A stretch of DNA of 64,000 bases from Leptospira congkakensis (GCF_004770265.1 NZ_RQGQ01000011.1:248001-312000); one strand, 5' to 3'. Numbered from the stretch's first letter, positions 45,712 through 55,288 are shown. Translations and numbers: made by a program. The notes: generated by a model not told the origin, from the letters alone.

Positions 45712-48219
45712 ATGGATACAAAAGAGCTTAGGTCAGAGACGGCTTCCAAAGACAATACCAAACCACAATTCAACTTCCAAACCATCTTCAAAGCTCTCCC
45801 CGAACTTTACATGCTTTTAGATTTAAATTTTGATATCATCGATATCAGTGATGCTTATGCGAAATCCACTCTGATAGAAAGAGAAAAAGTAATCGGACAT
45901 AATATTTTTGAAATATTTCCAGACAACCCAAGTGATCCAAACGCGGATGGAGTCAAACAACTTCGATTTTCTCTGATGCAAGTGATTAACTACAAAGTTG
46001 CAAGCACAATGACAATGCAGAAGTATGATATTCCCAAACCCGATGGAAGTGGATTTGAAGTTAGATATTGGAGTCCTAGAAACTCACCTGTATTTGATGA
46101 AGATGGTAACTTAATCTGTATCGTTCACCGAGCAGAAGATGTTACAGAATTTGTTTATCTCAAACAACAAAAACTAGAACAGTCAGGAATTACCGAAGAT
46201 ATGTTAGAGCGGATTGCCAAAATGGAATCCGAAGTTTACACACGCGCAAAAGAGGTCATCGAAAAAAACGAAGCTCTTTTGATCAGCGAACAAAACCTAT
46301 CTATCACCTTAAGTGCAATAGGTGATGCAGTTCTCACTACTGATGAAAATGGAATTGTAAACCGTTTGAATCCTGTTGCAGAAGAATTAACTGGTTGGAC
46401 AGAAAAAGAAGCTTTAGGTCATAACGTTAATGAAATACTGAAATTGATTCAAATAAAATCCGAGTCACCGAAAGCGGTGCCTATATATGAAGTATTATCA
46501 ACCGGAAATCCAAAAAGTGAGAAACAAGACTCAATCCTTATCCATCGCAATGGAAGAAAAATCAACATCTCAGAAAACTATACGCCAATACGTAACAAAG
46601 CTGGTCGCATCATCGGTTCCATTTTAGTTTTTCGTGATATTTCAGAAGAATTTGCGGCTAAAGCCATTTTAGAAAAAGCAAAAGAGAATGCAGAGCTTGC
46701 AAATAAAGCAAAAGATTCTTTCCTCGCCACAATGAGTCATGAGATTCGCACTCCACTTAGTGGTCTCATTGGAATGTTAGAACTACTCACTCAAACAGTT
46801 TTGAGCATTGACCAGAAAACTATGGTTCAAAATGCATTGGCATCAGGAAATAGTTTACTTCGTATTTTAAGTGATATTCTTGATTGGTCAAAAATTGAAG
46901 AAGGGAAACTAGAATTATCACTCCAACCAACATCCATTAGTCGACTTCTATCCGACGTAGTCACAACTTATGCGCACATCGCAAGTTCGAAGGGTTTGAT
47001 TTTATCATATACGATCGATGAAAATATTGCAAATGCACATTTAATGGATCCATTGAGACTTTCGCAAATTATAAATAACTTTGTCAGCAATGGAATTAAA
47101 TTTACCGCTAAAGGAAATATAAAAGTTTCAGCCAAGTTAGTTAAAAATCTTACCCATGCACAACAAATTCAATTCTCAGTCACTGATACAGGAATTGGGC
47201 TCAGTAAAAAAGACCAATCAAGATTGTTTCAAACTTACACACAAGCCACTGCTGATACAGCAAGATTATATGGAGGGACTGGGCTTGGTCTTGCGATTAG
47301 CCGACGTTTAGCAGACCTTTTGGATGGTAACATTACCATTGATAGTAAACCAGGAATTGGTTCTACATTTAGTTTTACATTATCTCTACCAACGATTGAT
47401 CTTGATTTGAACCATTTGGGTTCACTTGCCACAGAAGAAAGTATCGAACCAATCTTTCGGTCAGAATCTTATATCCCCAGAATTTTGGCAGTGGATGATC
47501 ATTCCGTAAATTTAGAACTTTTGGTCCGACAACTTGAGATGTTTGGTATTCAAGTTGATGGTGCGGAAGATGGAACAAAGGCTCTTATGTTATGGTTAAC
47601 CAATAAATATGATCTGATCATTACTGATTGTCATATGCCAATAAAAGATGGATATGCCTTAACGAAAGAGATTAGAAATATTGAAAGTTTTAGTTATCAA
47701 AAAAGAATTCCAATTATTGGTTATACTGCAAATGTATTGAGCGAGGAAAATGAACATTGCCTTTCTGTTGGTATGGACGAAGTTTTAATCAAACCAGCTC
47801 GTTTAACCAATCTAAGACAAAGTTTGCTAAAATGGTTACCCTCAATCATATACCCTGTTCAAAACAATTCCGCAGATGTCATCATTAGCACAGAGTCTCC
47901 AATTGATTTAAGTGAACTAAAAAATATTGTATCTGACAAAAAGGATCAAATATCTATTTTAAAAAAATTCAAAACACATCACAAAAACGACTTAGATAAA
48001 CTAATTGATGAACTATCCAAAAAAAACTTAGTGGAAGCTGCTCGTTTGGCACACCGACTCAAAGGGTCAAGTCAAGTTGCTGGTGCCAGAGAATTGGTAA
48101 ATGGATATATAAAAGTAGAAACATTTATCAGAGAGAACGATGTAGAAAAAGCATTGAAGGAAATTGAAATCATGAAGGGCGATGTTTTAAACATCGAATC
48201 TTTCATTGATATTCTATAA
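45712..48219 (+). CDS. Hybrid histidine kinase with two PAS, REC and HPt domains
   Basis: An 835-residue protein from the ATG at 45712 (MDTKELRSET). Order: PAS (about 20-150, VHRAEDVTEF), coiled linker, second PAS (about 195-315, GDAVLTTDENGIVNRLNPVAEELTGW), HisKA with FLATMSHEIRTPLSG (phospho-His at about 343), HATPase with INNFVSNGIKFTAKG and DTGIGLSKKDQ, REC (about 590-710) with the phospho-Asp in LIITDCHMP, and HPt with LAHRLKGSSQVAG. No membrane helix, so cytoplasmic. It probably relays phosphate through REC and HPt to the EAL response regulator that starts 24 bases after its stop. Confidence 0.92.
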   Translation: MDTKELRSETASKDNTKPQFNFQTIFKALPELYMLLDLNFDIIDISDAYAKSTLIEREKVIGHNIFEIFPDNPSDPNADGVKQLRFSLMQVINYKVASTMTMQKYDIPKPDGSGFEVRYWSPRNSPVFDEDGNLICIVHRAEDVTEFVYLKQQKLEQSGITEDMLERIAKMESEVYTRAKEVIEKNEALLISEQNLSITLSAIGDAVLTTDENGIVNRLNPVAEELTGWTEKEALGHNVNEILKLIQIKSESPKAVPIYEVLSTGNPKSEKQDSILIHRNGRKINISENYTPIRNKAGRIIGSILVFRDISEEFAAKAILEKAKENAELANKAKDSFLATMSHEIRTPLSGLIGMLELLTQTVLSIDQKTMVQNALASGNSLLRILSDILDWSKIEEGKLELSLQPTSISRLLSDVVTTYAHIASSKGLILSYTIDENIANAHLMDPLRLSQIINNFVSNGIKFTAKGNIKVSAKLVKNLTHAQQIQFSVTDTGIGLSKKDQSRLFQTYTQATADTARLYGGTGLGLAISRRLADLLDGNITIDSKPGIGSTFSFTLSLPTIDLDLNHLGSLATEESIEPIFRSESYIPRILAVDDHSVNLELLVRQLEMFGIQVDGAEDGTKALMLWLTNKYDLIITDCHMPIKDGYALTKEIRNIESFSYQKRIPIIGYTANVLSEENEHCLSVGMDEVLIKPARLTNLRQSLLKWLPSIIYPVQNNSADVIISTESPIDLSELKNIVSDKKDQISILKKFKTHHKNDLDKLIDELSKKNLVEAARLAHRLKGSSQVAGARELVNGYIKVETFIRENDVEKALKEIEIMKGDVLNIESFIDIL

Positions 48220-48242
48220 ATTATATATTGTCAGGTGGAAGT

Positions 48243-49442
48243 ATGGTTACAAATGAATTAAATTTCTTGGTGATTGAAGATGACGATTTTCAAAGAGAGG
48301 TTGTTGTTGATATATTAACTCGATTAGGTGCCACGACGGTTACAGAAGCCAGAACAGGAACAGAAGCATTAAATTTTTTGAACGATTCCAAGTCGGAAGA
48401 GATCGATATCATACTTTGCGACTTAAATATGCCCGAAATGGATGGAATGGAATTTCTTCGTCACATGGGTCACTCACATTCTTCTATCGCAACGATCATC
48501 ATGAGTGCTCTCGATGGCGCTTTAATTGAGTCTGTTAGAAAGATGGCGAGTGCATATGGAACTTATCTCCTTGGATCGATCGAAAAACCGATCACGCCAG
48601 CTCAATTAGAAACTCTATTTACTATTTACAATTCTCGAGATTTGAAACAAAGAAACGATTATAGCGGTGGATCCGGATACACTTTAGGAGAGGTACTGGA
48701 AGGTCTAACAAACGGAGATTTTGAACCTCACTTCCAACCAAAAATACAATTGTCCACTGGCAAACTGATCGGTGCAGAAGCCTTGGCAAGATGGAACCAT
48801 CCCGATCGTGGAATCATCGCTCCATATGCATTCATTGATTTATTAGAGAAATCAGGCAATATTGATATACTAACATTTATTATGTTAGAAGAATCAGCAA
48901 AAGCTTGTAAAGAACTTCATGCTCAAGGTCATAAAATTTCTATTTCAGTAAATCTTTCTCTTACTTCGCTAGTGGATACAAAACTTGCCGACAAAATTAC
49001 TCGTGTTGTATTAGAATCAGGAGTGGATCCAAAATACTTCATACTCGAAATCACAGAAACCGCAGCGATGACAGAAATGGCGCCTGCACTTGAAAACCTA
49101 GCACGCCTTCGTATGAAAGGGTTCGGTCTGTCAATTGATGATTATGGAACTGGATATTCGAGTATGCAACAGATTGCTCGTATCGCTTTTACGGAACTAA
49201 AAATTGATCAATCCTTTGTTCGTGAAATGGCTACTAGTAACGTTTCAAAAGTATTAATCAACTCAAGTATAGAGATGGCGACGAAACTGCAAATGAAGTG
49301 TACTGCAGAAGGCATCGAAACCAAAACAGATTGGGAACAGCTGAAAAGTATGAATTGCGATTTAGGACAAGGATACTACATAGCAAAACCAATGAGTTTT
49401 AAAGATTTTCTTAAATTTTGTAATGAGAACTTAGAGCATTAG
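48243..49442 (+). CDS. Response regulator with EAL c-di-GMP phosphodiesterase domain
   Basis: About 399 residues from the ATG at 48243 (MVTNELNFLVIEDDD), with AGGTGG four bases upstream. The receiver domain has the acidic pocket EDDD and phospho-Asp in ILCDLNMPEMDG; a Lys in EKPITP completes it. The EAL domain is intact: GAEALARWNHP, SVNLS, LEITETA, IDDYGTGYSS, LKIDQSFV, AEGIET, and QGYYIAKP. It should hydrolyse c-di-GMP when phosphorylated by the preceding hybrid kinase, lowering c-di-GMP and affecting motility or biofilm. Kinase and regulator thus form a complete pathway. Confidence 0.9.
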   Translation: MVTNELNFLVIEDDDFQREVVVDILTRLGATTVTEARTGTEALNFLNDSKSEEIDIILCDLNMPEMDGMEFLRHMGHSHSSIATIIMSALDGALIESVRKMASAYGTYLLGSIEKPITPAQLETLFTIYNSRDLKQRNDYSGGSGYTLGEVLEGLTNGDFEPHFQPKIQLSTGKLIGAEALARWNHPDRGIIAPYAFIDLLEKSGNIDILTFIMLEESAKACKELHAQGHKISISVNLSLTSLVDTKLADKITRVVLESGVDPKYFILEITETAAMTEMAPALENLARLRMKGFGLSIDDYGTGYSSMQQIARIAFTELKIDQSFVREMATSNVSKVLINSSIEMATKLQMKCTAEGIETKTDWEQLKSMNCDLGQGYYIAKPMSFKDFLKFCNENLEH

Positions 49443-49477
49443 AAAAAGTTTCCTCTCTTTCCTTTCAGACACATAAA

Positions 49478-49585
49478 ATGGATCGTCTACGTCTTTCACA
49501 AATTATAAACAATTTTGTTAGTAACGGAATCAAAAAAACACGTAAAGAAATTGAATTAACAGCTCAATATTTTGAGCTAATCTAA
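49478..49585 (+). pseudogene. Relic of a duplicated hybrid histidine kinase (ATPase N-box)
   Basis: The 35-codon frame MDRLRLSQIINNFVSNGIK then KTRKEIELTAQYFELI shows 18 of 19 residues identical to the N-box of the intact kinase at 47044, while the DNA differs at many third positions, so it is an old copy. The rest of that kinase is gone. It sits just after the EAL gene. Confidence 0.75.
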
Positions 49586-49673
49586 AATCTTATAAAAATG
49601 ATTCGATTTACATCTTTTTGATCCATAAAAAAATAAACCTAGTCTACACTTGTTTTATTTACGGAATCAAAAA

Positions 49674-50735
49674 ATGGCAACAAACATTGAATTAGAGACA
49701 TTAGAAGCGGTACAAAACTACTACGGGAAAGTTCTCCAAACAAATAAAGATTTAAAAACCAGTGCCTGTTGCAGCGTGGAATCGTTACCTTCCACCTATG
49801 CACCGTTACTATCAAAAATTCATCCCACTGTGAAAGAAAAATTTTACGGATGTGGTTCTCCTTTCCCCCAAGCACTTACAGGCAGAAATATTCTAGATTT
49901 AGGATGTGGTTCCGGAAGAGATGTGTATTTATTGTCACAATTGGTTGGTGAATCAGGATCCGTTATTGGCATTGATATGACTTCTGAACAGTTAGATGTT
50001 GCCAATTCCTATCTTGAATATCATAGAGAACAATTTGGTTACAAAAAAAGCAACGTATCATTTATAAAAGGTTATATCGAGAATTTAAAAGCAAGTGGAA
50101 TCGAAGACAATTCTATTGATTTAGTTGTTTCTAATTGTGTTACAAATCTTTCCCCGAACAAAAAACTAGTTTTCTCCGAAATCTTTAGAGTCTTAAAACC
50201 AGGTGGTGAATTATATTTTTCCGATGTTTTTTCTGACCAAAGGATTCCCGACGAACTCAAACAAGATCCTATTTTATTAGGTGAATGTTTAGGTGGAGCT
50301 CTTTATACAGAAGATTTCAGAAGATTACTTTCCGACTTGGGAATCTACGACTTCCGTGTTGTTTCTCAATCTAAAATCAATCTACTAAACGGAGAAATTG
50401 AGAAAAAAGTTGGAAATATTAATTTTTATTCCATTACGTTTAGAGCGTTTAAAATTCCATTAGAAGATCGCTGCGAAGATTATGGCCAAGTAGCTTTTTA
50501 TAAAGGTACAATCGATGGAATTCCTCATAACTTCAAACTTGATGATCACCATATTCTTGTTACTGACAAACCAATGTTAGTTTGTGGCAATACAGCAGAT
50601 ATGCTTTCTAAAACTCATTATAAGGATCATTTTCGAATCGTCGGAGATAAATCAAAACATTTCGGATTATTTGATTGTGGCCCTACTCCTGTAACTTCTT
50701 CTTCTGAAGATGGAGCTGCCGGTGCTTGCTGTTGA
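49674..50735 (+). CDS. arsM: ArsM-type arsenite S-adenosylmethionine methyltransferase
   Basis: About 353 residues from the ATG at 49674 (MATNIELETLEAVQNYYGKVL). SAM motif LDLGCGSGRDVYLLSQ and GIDMTSEQLDVA are clear. Cysteines match ArsM: Cys32/33, Cys60 (YGCGSPFP), Cys155 (SNCVTNLSPNK) and Cys205 (GECLGGAL); the last two are 50 residues apart as in known ArsM proteins. A C-terminal Ala-Cys-Cys end may help bind arsenic. It methylates arsenite to volatile or less toxic forms. No arsenic operon genes are adjacent. A sugar-nucleotide or other substrate is less likely. Confidence 0.82.
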   Translation: MATNIELETLEAVQNYYGKVLQTNKDLKTSACCSVESLPSTYAPLLSKIHPTVKEKFYGCGSPFPQALTGRNILDLGCGSGRDVYLLSQLVGESGSVIGIDMTSEQLDVANSYLEYHREQFGYKKSNVSFIKGYIENLKASGIEDNSIDLVVSNCVTNLSPNKKLVFSEIFRVLKPGGELYFSDVFSDQRIPDELKQDPILLGECLGGALYTEDFRRLLSDLGIYDFRVVSQSKINLLNGEIEKKVGNINFYSITFRAFKIPLEDRCEDYGQVAFYKGTIDGIPHNFKLDDHHILVTDKPMLVCGNTADMLSKTHYKDHFRIVGDKSKHFGLFDCGPTPVTSSSEDGAAGACC

Positions 50736-50815
50736 TTAGATTCTTGTATAGCCTTCAGATCCTGATGACTATACTCTATTTTGATATCAGAAAAAAGAAT
50801 CAGCGATCAAACGAA

Positions 50816-50850
50816 TAGATCTCTATTTTTAAAGGAGATAGAGATCTATA
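50816..50850. repeat. Long perfect inverted repeat between convergent genes
   Basis: ATAGATCTCTAT (50816-50827) and ATAGAGATCTAT (50839-50850) form a 12-base-pair stem with an 11-base loop. There is no following T-run on either strand, so it may be a terminator of atypical type or a DNA-binding site. Confidence 0.5.
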
Positions 50851-50858
50851 ATCGAATC

Positions 50859-51404
50859 TTATTTTAAAGAAATGGCAGTCGCATTTTCATCCAAGAAAAT
50901 CAATTTCTCTGGCATTTTATCTTTTGGTAAAAAATAGATTAGAGTTCGAGTCAGAACTTCATTTGGTTTCAGAGTCAGCTTTCTTTCCACCTTCCCTGAT
51001 ACAAAGTTGTTTCCTGACACATCCTCTTTTACATCATTCCAAGGATCTACTTCAAAATGTCTAACGAAGGCAGGAGAATTTAACTTTTTAATTTCTTTCC
51101 CTTTTTCATCCATAACTGTTCCGTAAGTAGGCTCTAAAGCAATTTTGGCAAATTCCACTTCATGATCGACCGCTTTTAAGTTTTTGAAATTAACGGTAAC
51201 ATGAATTAATCTTAGCGCATTCGAATTTGGATAAAAATTTCTCCCACCTGAGGCAAAACTGTCTGGGCCGTCAGTTAATTTTACGACTTCAATTTCCAAA
51301 TTTTTGGATTTTGACTTAATATTTTGTTTCAAAATAACGGGAGTGGCGCAGTTAAGGAAAACGAAAAAAGGTAAAAGGAATGCTGTAAATTTAAGGTTTC
51401 TCAT
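50859..51404 (-). CDS. Hypothetical lipoprotein (DUF4352-like fold possible)
   Basis: A 181-residue protein with signal peptide ending FVFLNC, a good lipobox. The mature part is beta-rich, with LRLIHVTVNFKNLKAVDHEVEFAKIALEP and late ERKLTLKPNEVLTRTLIYFLPKDKMPEKLIFLDE, resembling telokin-like DUF4352 domains found in many lipoproteins; the match is by pattern only. Located probably at the outer membrane or periplasm. Function unknown. A long inverted repeat lies just after its stop. Confidence 0.6.
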   Translation of the reverse strand: MRNLKFTAFLLPFFVFLNCATPVILKQNIKSKSKNLEIEVVKLTDGPDSFASGGRNFYPNSNALRLIHVTVNFKNLKAVDHEVEFAKIALEPTYGTVMDEKGKEIKKLNSPAFVRHFEVDPWNDVKEDVSGNNFVSGKVERKLTLKPNEVLTRTLIYFLPKDKMPEKLIFLDENATAISLK

Positions 51405-51702
51405 ACAACAACAAGAACCATTTAAAAAACTGAGTCAATAATATTTCGTAATATCTGTTAGTTGCATTTTAACAAAATTCCTTTATTTTCAAGAAAAAGG
51501 AGCAAATGAACATTGGCGAACCAAGATCTAATCTTTCTATCGATTGAATCTTTTTTTCCGAACGTTAGTTCGATCCAAGCTTTATGCTTAAGGTTATTAC
51601 AATTTGCTTTAAATTTGTAGCTTTATTTGACATACAGAATATTCATTAGTTCGAATTTTCCTATTTACTATTTTAATCTTACCATATAACTTTGTCTATG
51701 TT

Positions 51703-52659
51703 ATGAAACCGATCCTCTTGATATCCATCTTTCTTTGCCTATTCCACTGTAAAAAAAAGGATTCCTCCAATACAGATGAACTTCTCATCGGGTTATACTT
51801 ATTACAACCCAACGATCTTATTCTAGAATTGGGATACCCGGGTTCACAAAACCAAATTCAAAATTCAGAACTCGTAGGAAAAAATTCGGGGGTTACTGTT
51901 AAGGTTGGTGGTGTGGCTGCTACAGGTGTTTCTGCAGTTGGTTCCGATACCATCCAATTTACAATGCCAACGATTCCTGGAATTTTTGAAAACTCAGCTG
52001 TTGATTTTGCAGTCGAAAGAAACGGTGCTGTTGTTTACTCCACCAAAGTTCGGTATAGACCACTGCTCAACTGGCCAATCAATGAACCGAATGGAATATT
52101 TCGTCCGATTGATGGCAGAGATAACAAAAGTTTTTATCAAATTACCGCAACAACAGCAATCCATACATTTAATACATTCGGTCATGACCTAGCCGACTTA
52201 GATATTTATTACTTCACAAGTTTGAATGGAACTCTAATTCCGTTTGCAGAAAAAAGAAGAACGGGAGCAGAATTCAATCGAGTGTCACTCAACGCAGGAA
52301 CAGTGTATGTTATGGTGAAACACGTTGATGGACTTGGGGGAACATTTAATTTACAAGTTGCCAATAGTGGAGTGGTCGCAAGTTCTTCAGATAAGTTGAC
52401 CTATTCCGGTTGGCCATTTAATCTTTGTTATGATACAATGGGAACAGGGCCAGCGACCACAAACAATTGTTTGGCGCAAATGGCAGTTTACAATCCAACG
52501 AGAAGGGGTCGCTGCACCTATCCTGGAGACAAAGGTCTAACAACCAGAAATTATTATGCCGAAGGTGGGTTTGCTAACCAAACAACAAACCAAAACGGTT
52601 GCCTCTTTCCGGGTGGAGGATCATATAACGAAGCTGAGGCTATTTTTATTCTCGACTAA
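51703..52659 (+). CDS. Leptospira surface lipoprotein with IPT/TIG-like domain
   Basis: A 318-residue protein with lipobox CLFHCKKK, the FHC type also seen at 8589. Residues about 40-115 form an IPT/TIG-like Ig domain (GYPGSQNQIQNSELVGKNSGVTVKVGGVAATG...VGSDTIQFTMP). A middle beta region ends with YVMVKHVDG. The C-terminus has paired cysteines (NLCYDT, NNCLAQ, RCTYPG, NGCLFPG) and an N/G-rich tail. No enzymatic motif. A surface or adhesin-like role is possible. The intergenic region upstream is AT-rich. A hairpin terminator follows the stop. Confidence 0.6.
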   Translation: MKPILLISIFLCLFHCKKKDSSNTDELLIGLYLLQPNDLILELGYPGSQNQIQNSELVGKNSGVTVKVGGVAATGVSAVGSDTIQFTMPTIPGIFENSAVDFAVERNGAVVYSTKVRYRPLLNWPINEPNGIFRPIDGRDNKSFYQITATTAIHTFNTFGHDLADLDIYYFTSLNGTLIPFAEKRRTGAEFNRVSLNAGTVYVMVKHVDGLGGTFNLQVANSGVVASSSDKLTYSGWPFNLCYDTMGTGPATTNNCLAQMAVYNPTRRGRCTYPGDKGLTTRNYYAEGGFANQTTNQNGCLFPGGGSYNEAEAIFILD

Positions 52660-52694
52660 CATTTTTTCTAAGATACGGACAGAAATAATCTCAC

Positions 52695-52719
52695 ACCTGG
52701 TTCTTCTTCAGAGCCAGGT
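52695..52719 (+). terminator. Terminator after surface lipoprotein gene
   Basis: ACCTGGTTCT (52695-52704) and AGAGCCAGGT (52710-52719) pair with one G-T wobble and a five-base loop, followed by an AT-rich stretch. It lies 36 bases after the stop. Confidence 0.6.
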
Positions 52720-52793
52720 CTAATTATCTTCGAATGCAATCCGATCACTTTTAAGAAGCAGAAACTTTTACAGTCACATCTTGAACGCAGAGC

Positions 52794-53552
52794 CTATTTA
52801 GAAAAGAAAATGGCAGTGAATGGTTCATTCTTTTTTGTAAAACTGGAGGGAGCGACACCAAAGGATCTTAAAAAAACTCGCGTAAAGTGAGACTGATCAG
52901 CAAAGCCTCCTTGATAAGCGGCATCAATTAAATGTGTATGATTAGCTAAATAATCTACAGCCTTCTTAGTTTTTAACCAAAGTCGATAGGCAGAAAAAGG
53001 AACACCTACTTCTTTACTAAAAAGATGACGAAACCGTTCTACAGACAAACCAGCATCATTTGCTAAGCGAACGAGAGAAAATTCTTCGAGTTCTATATTT
53101 TTGATACTTTCAGAGATGCGTTTATCAATTTCTCGCCTAACAGGTTTTAGATAATCTTTATAAATCAAATTTAGAAATTTAGAACGGATCTCTTGATTCG
53201 ATGAACTTAGAATTTGTTTCATTTCTTCTTTTAGCGATTCCGCAAATACATCTCCTATTTCAAACGCTGAATGATTTACCGCCAAACTTCTTTCATAAAA
53301 AAGTTGATACCCTGTTGTTAATGGATCCAAATACAACAAAGTCAAATCACCTTCCACTGCTCTCATTTCATGACTCACACCAGAAGGAATACAGACAGCA
53401 TTGTATGTTTTCCACTCACCATCCTTTGTTCGTAATTCAACCATACCCGAATCTGGCAAACTAATCTGAATATAAAAATGACTATGTCGATTCGTTGAAA
53501 ACCCATCACCTCTATAGGTTGCAAAATCATCCCAAATCAAAAACTGTTTCAT
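52794..53552 (-). CDS. AraC-family regulator, cytoplasmic type
   Basis: A 252-residue regulator. The N-terminal half is a cupin-like sensor (about 20-130, HFYIQISLPDSGMVELRTK and AVCIPSGVSHEMRAVEGDLTLLYLDP). The C-terminal half has the double helix-turn-helix with SLVRLANDAGLSVERFRHLFSKEVGVPFSAYRLWLKTKKA and QGGFADQSHFTRVFLRSFGVAPSSF. No membrane segment. The target is unknown; the downstream side is the end of a convergent lipoprotein gene, and upstream lies an intergenic repeat copy. Confidence 0.85.
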   Translation of the reverse strand: MKQFLIWDDFATYRGDGFSTNRHSHFYIQISLPDSGMVELRTKDGEWKTYNAVCIPSGVSHEMRAVEGDLTLLYLDPLTTGYQLFYERSLAVNHSAFEIGDVFAESLKEEMKQILSSSNQEIRSKFLNLIYKDYLKPVRREIDKRISESIKNIELEEFSLVRLANDAGLSVERFRHLFSKEVGVPFSAYRLWLKTKKAVDYLANHTHLIDAAYQGGFADQSHFTRVFLRSFGVAPSSFTKKNEPFTAIFFSK

Positions 53553-53596
53553 TTCATAAACTTCAAACAGAGATTATATTGTTTTGTTTTCATTCG

Positions 53597-53714
53597 GGCG
53601 TTCCCAATTAGATTCATGTTTCCAACTTCTTTTGTTATTGGGGCGGGCTCCTGCGGGGTTCGCTTACGCTCCCGTCCGCCAAACAGCGGACCAAGCCCTA
53701 CAGATCCCTAACGC
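53597..53714. repeat. Intergenic repeat, copy 2 of 3 (118 bp)
   Basis: Same ends as copy 1, GGCGTTCCCAAT to TCCCTAACGC, and the same length. The stem is GTCCGC (53674-53679) and GCGGAC (53686-53691), with a different sequence from copy 1 yet still complementary. The GGGCTCCTGCGGGGTTCGC block is kept. It lies upstream of the AraC gene and downstream of the anchored-protein gene. Confidence 0.75.
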
Positions 53715-53734
53715 TAGTTTTCACCTACTTCCAA

Positions 53735-54328
53735 CTATTTAAAAGAATCCTCTAATGATTTAAACACATCTCGACTAACACCTACGGGCATAAAAAACTC
53801 TATTGTTTCTGCAGCTTTCGAGGAACCCCCATAAATTTCTATCGCTACAGATGTTTCTGCAGTTTCCGCAACAAGTATCTCTTCAAATTTAGGATACACT
53901 TTCGTTGGTGCAAAAAAGTAAGATAAAAAGTTTTTAAAAGGAAAAGAAGCGGCCAGTCCGTTCATCTTTGGTATAGAAAAAAGTTGAAACTTGCCGACCA
54001 CTTGTTTCTTTTGTTCAGGAGAAAGTCCTTCCAATCGACATCCTAAAATGGATCTTAATTTTTCAGGTTCTGTATCAGGGCTATCCAAATAAATTGCTAA
54101 ACTATTACAATCAGTGACCCCAACCGACTCCCATTCTTTTTGAAATTTTTCCCAACTCTTCCCTATATTTTCATAAGCTCCCTTATGCGTTGTGTAATAT
54201 ATTTCTGTTTGTTCAAACGATTCACGACTTACGCTCACTTGCTGAAATCCACCCATATAACCGTAAAATGCGATCCCAAGCAAAACCAAAACGACAATTA
54301 TGATCCCAATGTTTTTTACTTTTTTCAT
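53735..54328 (-). CDS. Membrane-anchored hypothetical protein
   Basis: A 197-residue protein with an N-terminal helix (about 8-26, IGIIIVVLVLLGIAFYGYMGG) and no cleavable lipobox, so it is anchored in the membrane with most of it outside the cytoplasm. The rest includes YYTTHKGAYENIGKSWEKFQKEWESVG, two cysteines (DCNSL and GCRLEG) and a late ETAETSVAIEIYGGSSKA. A GyrI-like ligand-binding fold is conceivable, but I cannot be sure. SD AAGGAG precedes the ATG at a good distance. Function unknown. Confidence 0.55.
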   Translation of the reverse strand: MKKVKNIGIIIVVLVLLGIAFYGYMGGFQQVSVSRESFEQTEIYYTTHKGAYENIGKSWEKFQKEWESVGVTDCNSLAIYLDSPDTEPEKLRSILGCRLEGLSPEQKKQVVGKFQLFSIPKMNGLAASFPFKNFLSYFFAPTKVYPKFEEILVAETAETSVAIEIYGGSSKAAETIEFFMPVGVSRDVFKSLEDSFK

Positions 54329-54721
54329 ACTGATCTCCTTAATTCTTTTTCTTTTTCAAACTTACCCTTCTAGGAAGAGAACACTCCGCTTCATTTAAAT
54401 CAATTTAAAAATCAGGAAATTAACCAAATTGACTAACAAAACCTATACATTCAGAACATCAATAAAACAAAACATTAGTAAATTCATATATATTGTTTTC
54501 ACTAACGATTTAAGATTTTTATAATACAACATACGAAAGCATCATTTTAAAAACACAACAACGTGGCAGTTTTCATTACAATAACCTATACATATTTCTC
54601 ATTTATGTAAACAATTTATTTCTCCTGATTCCAGTCCCAGGACGACAGATATTTTTTTCAAGTTAAGCTTTATATAACTCAATGAATCTGATTGGAGAAA
54701 AACCATCAGAAGGAGAATCCA
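54329..54721. other. AT-rich intergenic region between divergent genes
   Basis: About 390 bases. It includes the ribosome-binding site AAGGAG of the lipoprotein gene at 54722 (54710-54715) and the minus-strand promoter region of the gene at 54328. Otherwise AT-rich with no repeat or ORF seen. Confidence 0.35.
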
Positions 54722-55288
54722 TTGTTAAAACATTTAAATGAAACAAAAATTCGATATATTTCGATTATAGCTTCTTTGTTACTGTTTACATTGTTACATT
54801 GCGGTGATAGCGGTTATGGTAAAAACAAAAGTGAGTCGAACGATTTATATTCTGTTTTTTTGTTGTCCCTACTTGGAACAACAGAGACGAATTTACCAGA
54901 ACCAACAATGAATACAGTGAACATTACTGTTGGAGATACAAAATACACCAAGGCACTTGGAGTTTGTCGTGGTACTTTGAATGTAAGTGATAATATTATG
55001 ATTCCAGGTAATGATTTTACACTACCTAGTTTTTTCCTGCATAAGGTCGACTTTACTGCTACGAATGTATCGATCACTCCGCTTGGGCCAACTTTTATCT
55101 TCAACATTGATATGCCCGGCGGTGGTGGATATGATCCTGTCAGTAGTTGCGAAGCAAAGGTAATCGAGAACAGTGCCACAATTTATGACATCCAAGTCAA
55201 AAATTGTGCCGTGGATAAAATTGCTGGTGCCGTGACCCCAGCGACAAATACGATCTCATTTCGAGCACGGTGCACTAAGGGCCTATAA
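54722..55288 (+). CDS. Hypothetical lipoprotein with TTG start
   Basis: About 188 residues. The TTG at 54722 is preferred because AAGGAG lies six bases upstream; the longer frame from 54692 lacks such a site. The signal peptide (KIRYISIIASLLLFTLLHC) ends in an LLHC lipobox. The mature part is beta-rich with cysteines near the start (VCRGT) and late (SCEAKV, NCAVDK, RCTKG). No domain recognised. The next gene encodes a small four-helix membrane protein 84 bases downstream, possibly in the same transcript. Confidence 0.6.
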   Translation: MLKHLNETKIRYISIIASLLLFTLLHCGDSGYGKNKSESNDLYSVFLLSLLGTTETNLPEPTMNTVNITVGDTKYTKALGVCRGTLNVSDNIMIPGNDFTLPSFFLHKVDFTATNVSITPLGPTFIFNIDMPGGGGYDPVSSCEAKVIENSATIYDIQVKNCAVDKIAGAVTPATNTISFRARCTKGL

